Assembly (NCBI GenBank): GCA_025455345.1
Contig: JALOMS010000249.1
Coordinates: 1 to 7,135 of the forward strand
From: Thermoflexibacter sp.
Lineage (GTDB): Bacteria; Bacteroidota; Bacteroidia; Cytophagales; Thermoflexibacteraceae
Direction: 5' to 3'
DNA length: 7,135 nt
Part shown: positions 5,091 to 7,135 of the stretch, piece by piece
Layout: each line of letters begins with the position of its first letter
How positions within the stretch are numbered: the first letter of the stretch is position 1
The notes under the pieces: model-generated
Databases searched by the model: none
The model's input: only the letters and a program-made list of their open reading frames with translations
Told to the model about the DNA's origin: nothing
Made by a program: the position numbers and the translations under genes

Positions 5091-6452
5091 CTATGGTCTT
5101 TTTGCCAAAGGCTTCAGTTCTGTCAAATCTGCTATTTTTATTGGTTTCCCTGTTTCTATACTTTTTCTTGCGGCAATGCCAACTAAGATAGACATTGCTC
5201 CGTCTCTTGTGCCTGCCGATTGTCGATAAGGGTCAGAGGCATTGGGATAGCGAAAGATTTTATCTTTGAGTCTGCCATCACCACCGCCATGTCCTTCTGA
5301 ATGAGGGACTTTGAATACTTGCAAGCCGCCAAAACTCGTCCATAGATGAATTTCGTCATAATCTTTCATGTCCACAGATTGATTTTCTTGAATCCATGCT
5401 TCTAACCTGCCCTTTGTTCCGTTGAAAGCAATCCTATAGCCCTCATAAGGCGAGTAAGTTGTCAAAGAATAACTTACTTGAACCCCATTGGCATAGCGTA
5501 TCTGTGCCGCCATCTTGTCATAAATATTAATGTCTTCTTTGAAAACGCACCCATCTCTCAAGTAGCCATCAAACTGCTCATTCGCCGCATAGAGAGCCAT
5601 CAGTTCCTTGCTCTTGCTCATATCCCAATAAAACTGACACTGACTTTTGTGCGGGCAAGGGCGGCAGTTGGTACTTCGTAGCGAGCCATTTTTTCCATAA
5701 AAATCGAGCGAGCCAAATCCAAACACTTCTTCGGGTTCTGATTCTAACCACCAATTCAACAAATCAAAATGATGAGTTGCTTTATGCACAAAGAGAGTCC
5801 CTCCTTTTTCTTTGAGTCTATGCCATCGCCTGAAATAATCTGCCCCATGATATACATCTAAGTACCAATGAAAATCCACAGAAGTTATTTTTCCTATTGC
5901 TTCGTTTCTCAGCAATTCGTACAGTTTTTGGCGATGCGGAGAGTAGCGATAATTGAACGTAACTGTAACTTTTTTGCCTGTGCGTTTTTCTGCTTCTAAT
6001 ATCGCTTGGCACTTCTGCTCATCAGTAGTCATGGGTTTTTCGGTGATGATATTTGCACCCATTTCCATGCCTTTGATAATAAATTCGTGGTGCGTCGCAT
6101 CTACCGTAGTAACGATTAATGTATCAGGCTTTACCTCTTTCATCATCTTCTCAAAGTCCGTGAAAGTAGGACAGTTAAGCTCTAAGCCTGCCTTTACAGT
6201 ATTTACGCGCCCTTCATTAATATCGCATAGCCCCACAAACTCTACTATATCGCTATATGATTTTAAGACATCGCGCCCCCACATACCTGCTCCTCTCACA
6301 CCAGTTCCTACCATTGCCAATCGCATTTTTGCCTTGGGTTTGGCTTGCATTTCCAAAGGATTTAGCAAAACACTCCCCGCAACTACTGCACTCGTTTTTT
6401 GTAGAAATTTTCTACGATTGATTTCATTTTTGTCATTATTTTCCGGTTTCAT
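5091..6452 (-). CDS. Tat-exported Gfo/Idh/MocA-family oxidoreductase
   Basis: A 453-residue NAD(P)-dependent oxidoreductase of the glucose-fructose oxidoreductase / inositol dehydrogenase / MocA family. These enzymes oxidise or rearrange sugars and inositols, and the substrate here cannot be told. A Tat signal (NRRKFLQKTS, twin Arg at 13-14, hydrophobic stretch to about 37) implies export of the folded, cofactor-loaded enzyme to the periplasm. The Rossmann domain starts at 43 with the dinucleotide loop GTGVRG (49-54) and Asp77 at the end of strand 2. Glu138-Lys139-Pro140 is the family's EKP signature with the catalytic-site Lys. The C-terminal domain has GGTLFVHKATHHFDLLNWW (217-235), carrying the conserved His and Asp. 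A cluster at C263, C266 and C272 (NCRPCPHKSQC) could bind a metal. The length is normal for exported family members. The gene is flanked by identical palindromes and appears monocistronic. Confidence 0.95.
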   Translation of the reverse strand: MKPENNDKNEINRRKFLQKTSAVVAGSVLLNPLEMQAKPKAKMRLAMVGTGVRGAGMWGRDVLKSYSDIVEFVGLCDINEGRVNTVKAGLELNCPTFTDFEKMMKEVKPDTLIVTTVDATHHEFIIKGMEMGANIITEKPMTTDEQKCQAILEAEKRTGKKVTVTFNYRYSPHRQKLYELLRNEAIGKITSVDFHWYLDVYHGADYFRRWHRLKEKGGTLFVHKATHHFDLLNWWLESEPEEVFGFGSLDFYGKNGSLRSTNCRPCPHKSQCQFYWDMSKSKELMALYAANEQFDGYLRDGCVFKEDINIYDKMAAQIRYANGVQVSYSLTTYSPYEGYRIAFNGTKGRLEAWIQENQSVDMKDYDEIHLWTSFGGLQVFKVPHSEGHGGGDGRLKDKIFRYPNASDPYRQSAGTRDGAMSILVGIAARKSIETGKPIKIADLTELKPLAKRP

Positions 6453-6493
6453 ATTATTTTGAACAGTTTAAATATGGTTTTAGCATAAAAGTA

Positions 6494-6533
6494 AAGAAAA
6501 AAACAGGAATGTGGAAAATTTTTCCACATTCCT
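6494..6533 (-). repeat. Palindrome upstream of the oxidoreductase gene (right copy)
   Basis: The 29 bases at 6505-6533 are the exact reverse complement of 5021-5049 and form the same 14-bp near-perfect hairpin. On the minus strand they are followed by GTTTTTTT, so this copy too looks like a minus-strand terminator. It lies 52 bases before the oxidoreductase ATG, inside any leader transcribed from further right. No convincing minus-strand gene ends just before it (a 65-codon frame at 6540-6737 does, but has low coding quality). Confidence 0.8.
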
Positions 6534-6596
6534 ATGTTATTATAAGTTTGATTTAGTGTTTATTTCCCTTAAATAATTTTTAATCATAGTAAAAGA

Positions 6597-6644
6597 TAGT
6601 TTTGTATAAAAAAAAGCAATATTCATATTAAAGCCGTATATTTG
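6597..6644 (+). promoter_or_regulatory. Candidate -7 elements for the 7TMR-DISM-like gene
   Basis: Two exact matches to the Bacteroidota -7 consensus TAnnTTTG occur on the plus strand: TAGTTTTG at 6597-6604 and TATATTTG at 6637-6644. They lie 118 and 78 bases before the ATG at 6723. Neither has a good TTG -33 element at the expected distance, and in AT-rich DNA such matches arise by chance. The right one, in the context GTATATTTGC, looks better. Confidence 0.35.
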
Positions 6645-6722
6645 CTTTGAAATATATATCGCAAGGTGTTCCCCTTTTTTAATACTATTTTTTATCGAAA
6701 AACAATTATATTGAACTTTTTT

Positions 6723-7135
6723 ATGCCTTTTTTTCATATTCTTAAACTCTTACTTTGTTTTTTGCTATTATCCTTGTTTTTGTCTTCTTGTCAAAAAAAA
6801 GAAAAAAAATATCCAGAAGCTACACAAGGTTATATGGACATTTCCTCATGGAATTTTGAAGCGAATGGGAATTTACCTTTGAATGGGGAATGGTCGTTTT
6901 ATTGGCAGAAATACTTGAGAGGAACGGATTTTAACCGATATGTTTCAGAAGCCTATCCTAAAACTCCTATAAGTTGGACAGATATAACAATAAACGGCAA
7001 AAGTTTGCCATCGGAAGGTCATGCTACCTATCGACTTAAAGTATTTCTCCCTCATATCTACCGCAATCAGGTCTTAGCAATCAGGGTAGGAATTATTACT
7101 TCGAACTATGCACTCATCGTACAAAATCGCCTGCT
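6723..7135 (+). CDS. 7TMR-DISM-type sensory protein, N-terminal part (partial, runs off window)
   Basis: The ATG at 6723 opens 137 complete codons to the window edge. Residues 1-22 are a hydrophobic signal (ILKLLLCFLLLSLFLSS) ending in the canonical lipobox LSSC with Cys23. A Lys-rich stretch (QKKEKK) follows. Residues about 43-137 resemble the extracellular jelly-roll or galactose-binding-like domain in front of the seven-helix 7TMR-DISM receptor domain: LNGEWSFYW (53-61), an ISW turn (83-85), GHATYRLKVFLP (99-110), then VLAIRVGIITSNYALIV. Such proteins usually continue into seven transmembrane helices and a cyclase, kinase or GGDEF output, none of which is visible here. The likely role is therefore sensing of an external ligand in a signalling receptor. 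It is divergent from the oxidoreductase gene. The lipobox is unusual for a receptor anchored by its own helices, so it may instead be a plain cleaved signal. It could also be a stand-alone lipoprotein of the same fold. Confidence 0.85.
   Translation, partial: MPFFHILKLLLCFLLLSLFLSSCQKKEKKYPEATQGYMDISSWNFEANGNLPLNGEWSFYWQKYLRGTDFNRYVSEAYPKTPISWTDITINGKSLPSEGHATYRLKVFLPHIYRNQVLAIRVGIITSNYALIVQNRL

Noticed and set aside
5478..6462. Open frames antisense to the oxidoreductase gene (5478-5681 and 5953-6462, plus strand) and a minus-strand frame at 5818-6012
   Set aside because: They are alternative frames over a well-supported enzyme gene and show no domain pattern.
6540..6737. 65-codon minus-strand frame just before the right palindrome
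   Set aside because: It lies in very AT-rich DNA, overlaps the start of the 7TMR-DISM-like gene, and has Lys/Ile/Asn-rich low-complexity content. The palindrome following 6 bases after its stop is suggestive but not enough.

Overview
The window looks like part of a Bacteroidota genome, probably Cytophagales-like. The support is indirect: Shine-Dalgarno sequences are largely absent, candidate promoters follow TAnnTTTG, export signals end in A|Q or in a lipobox, the DNA is AT-rich, and the TPR protein uses 46-residue repeats. No rRNA, tRNA, CRISPR array or transposase gene was seen. No species can be assigned from the sequence.

Left part (1-2255, all minus strand). A three-gene block is read right to left from a candidate promoter near 2225-2255. 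It encodes a small YbjN/secretion-chaperone-like protein (2196-1786), a three-part helical protein ending in Gly/Asn/Gln-rich motifs (start chosen at 1690, end 1004), and a large TPR protein (885 to beyond position 1). The last residues of the second protein and the first residues of the third carry the same short motif (QxHxGTGDNVxxxKIT). This C-terminal-to-N-terminal match in adjacent genes is the arrangement described for bacterial amyloid-signalling or homotypic-interaction pairs in NLR- and effector-associated-domain conflict systems. It is the most interesting item here. The spacer between these two genes holds two copies of a 52-bp repeat with hairpins and a perfect G-quadruplex motif. 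The TPR gene switches abruptly from GC-rich to AT-rich coding where the near-identical TPR repeats begin.

Middle part (2270-4906, minus strand). This holds a degenerate helicase/SecA-like protein lacking an NTPase site, an exported beta-barrel-like outer-membrane protein, and a lipoprotein with an internally duplicated Cys-containing module. The outer-membrane and lipoprotein genes each end in a clear hairpin terminator, so they are probably separate transcription units.

Right part (5021-7135). A Tat-exported Gfo/Idh/MocA-family oxidoreductase (minus strand) is bracketed by two 29-bp near-perfect palindromes that are exact reverse complements of each other. Each is followed by a T-tract on the minus strand. 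Beyond it, on the plus strand, starts a lipobox-bearing protein resembling the sensory N-terminus of 7TMR-DISM signalling receptors. It is cut by the window edge. There is no gene-free stretch over 300 bases. The largest gap (6453-6722) holds one palindrome and candidate promoter elements.
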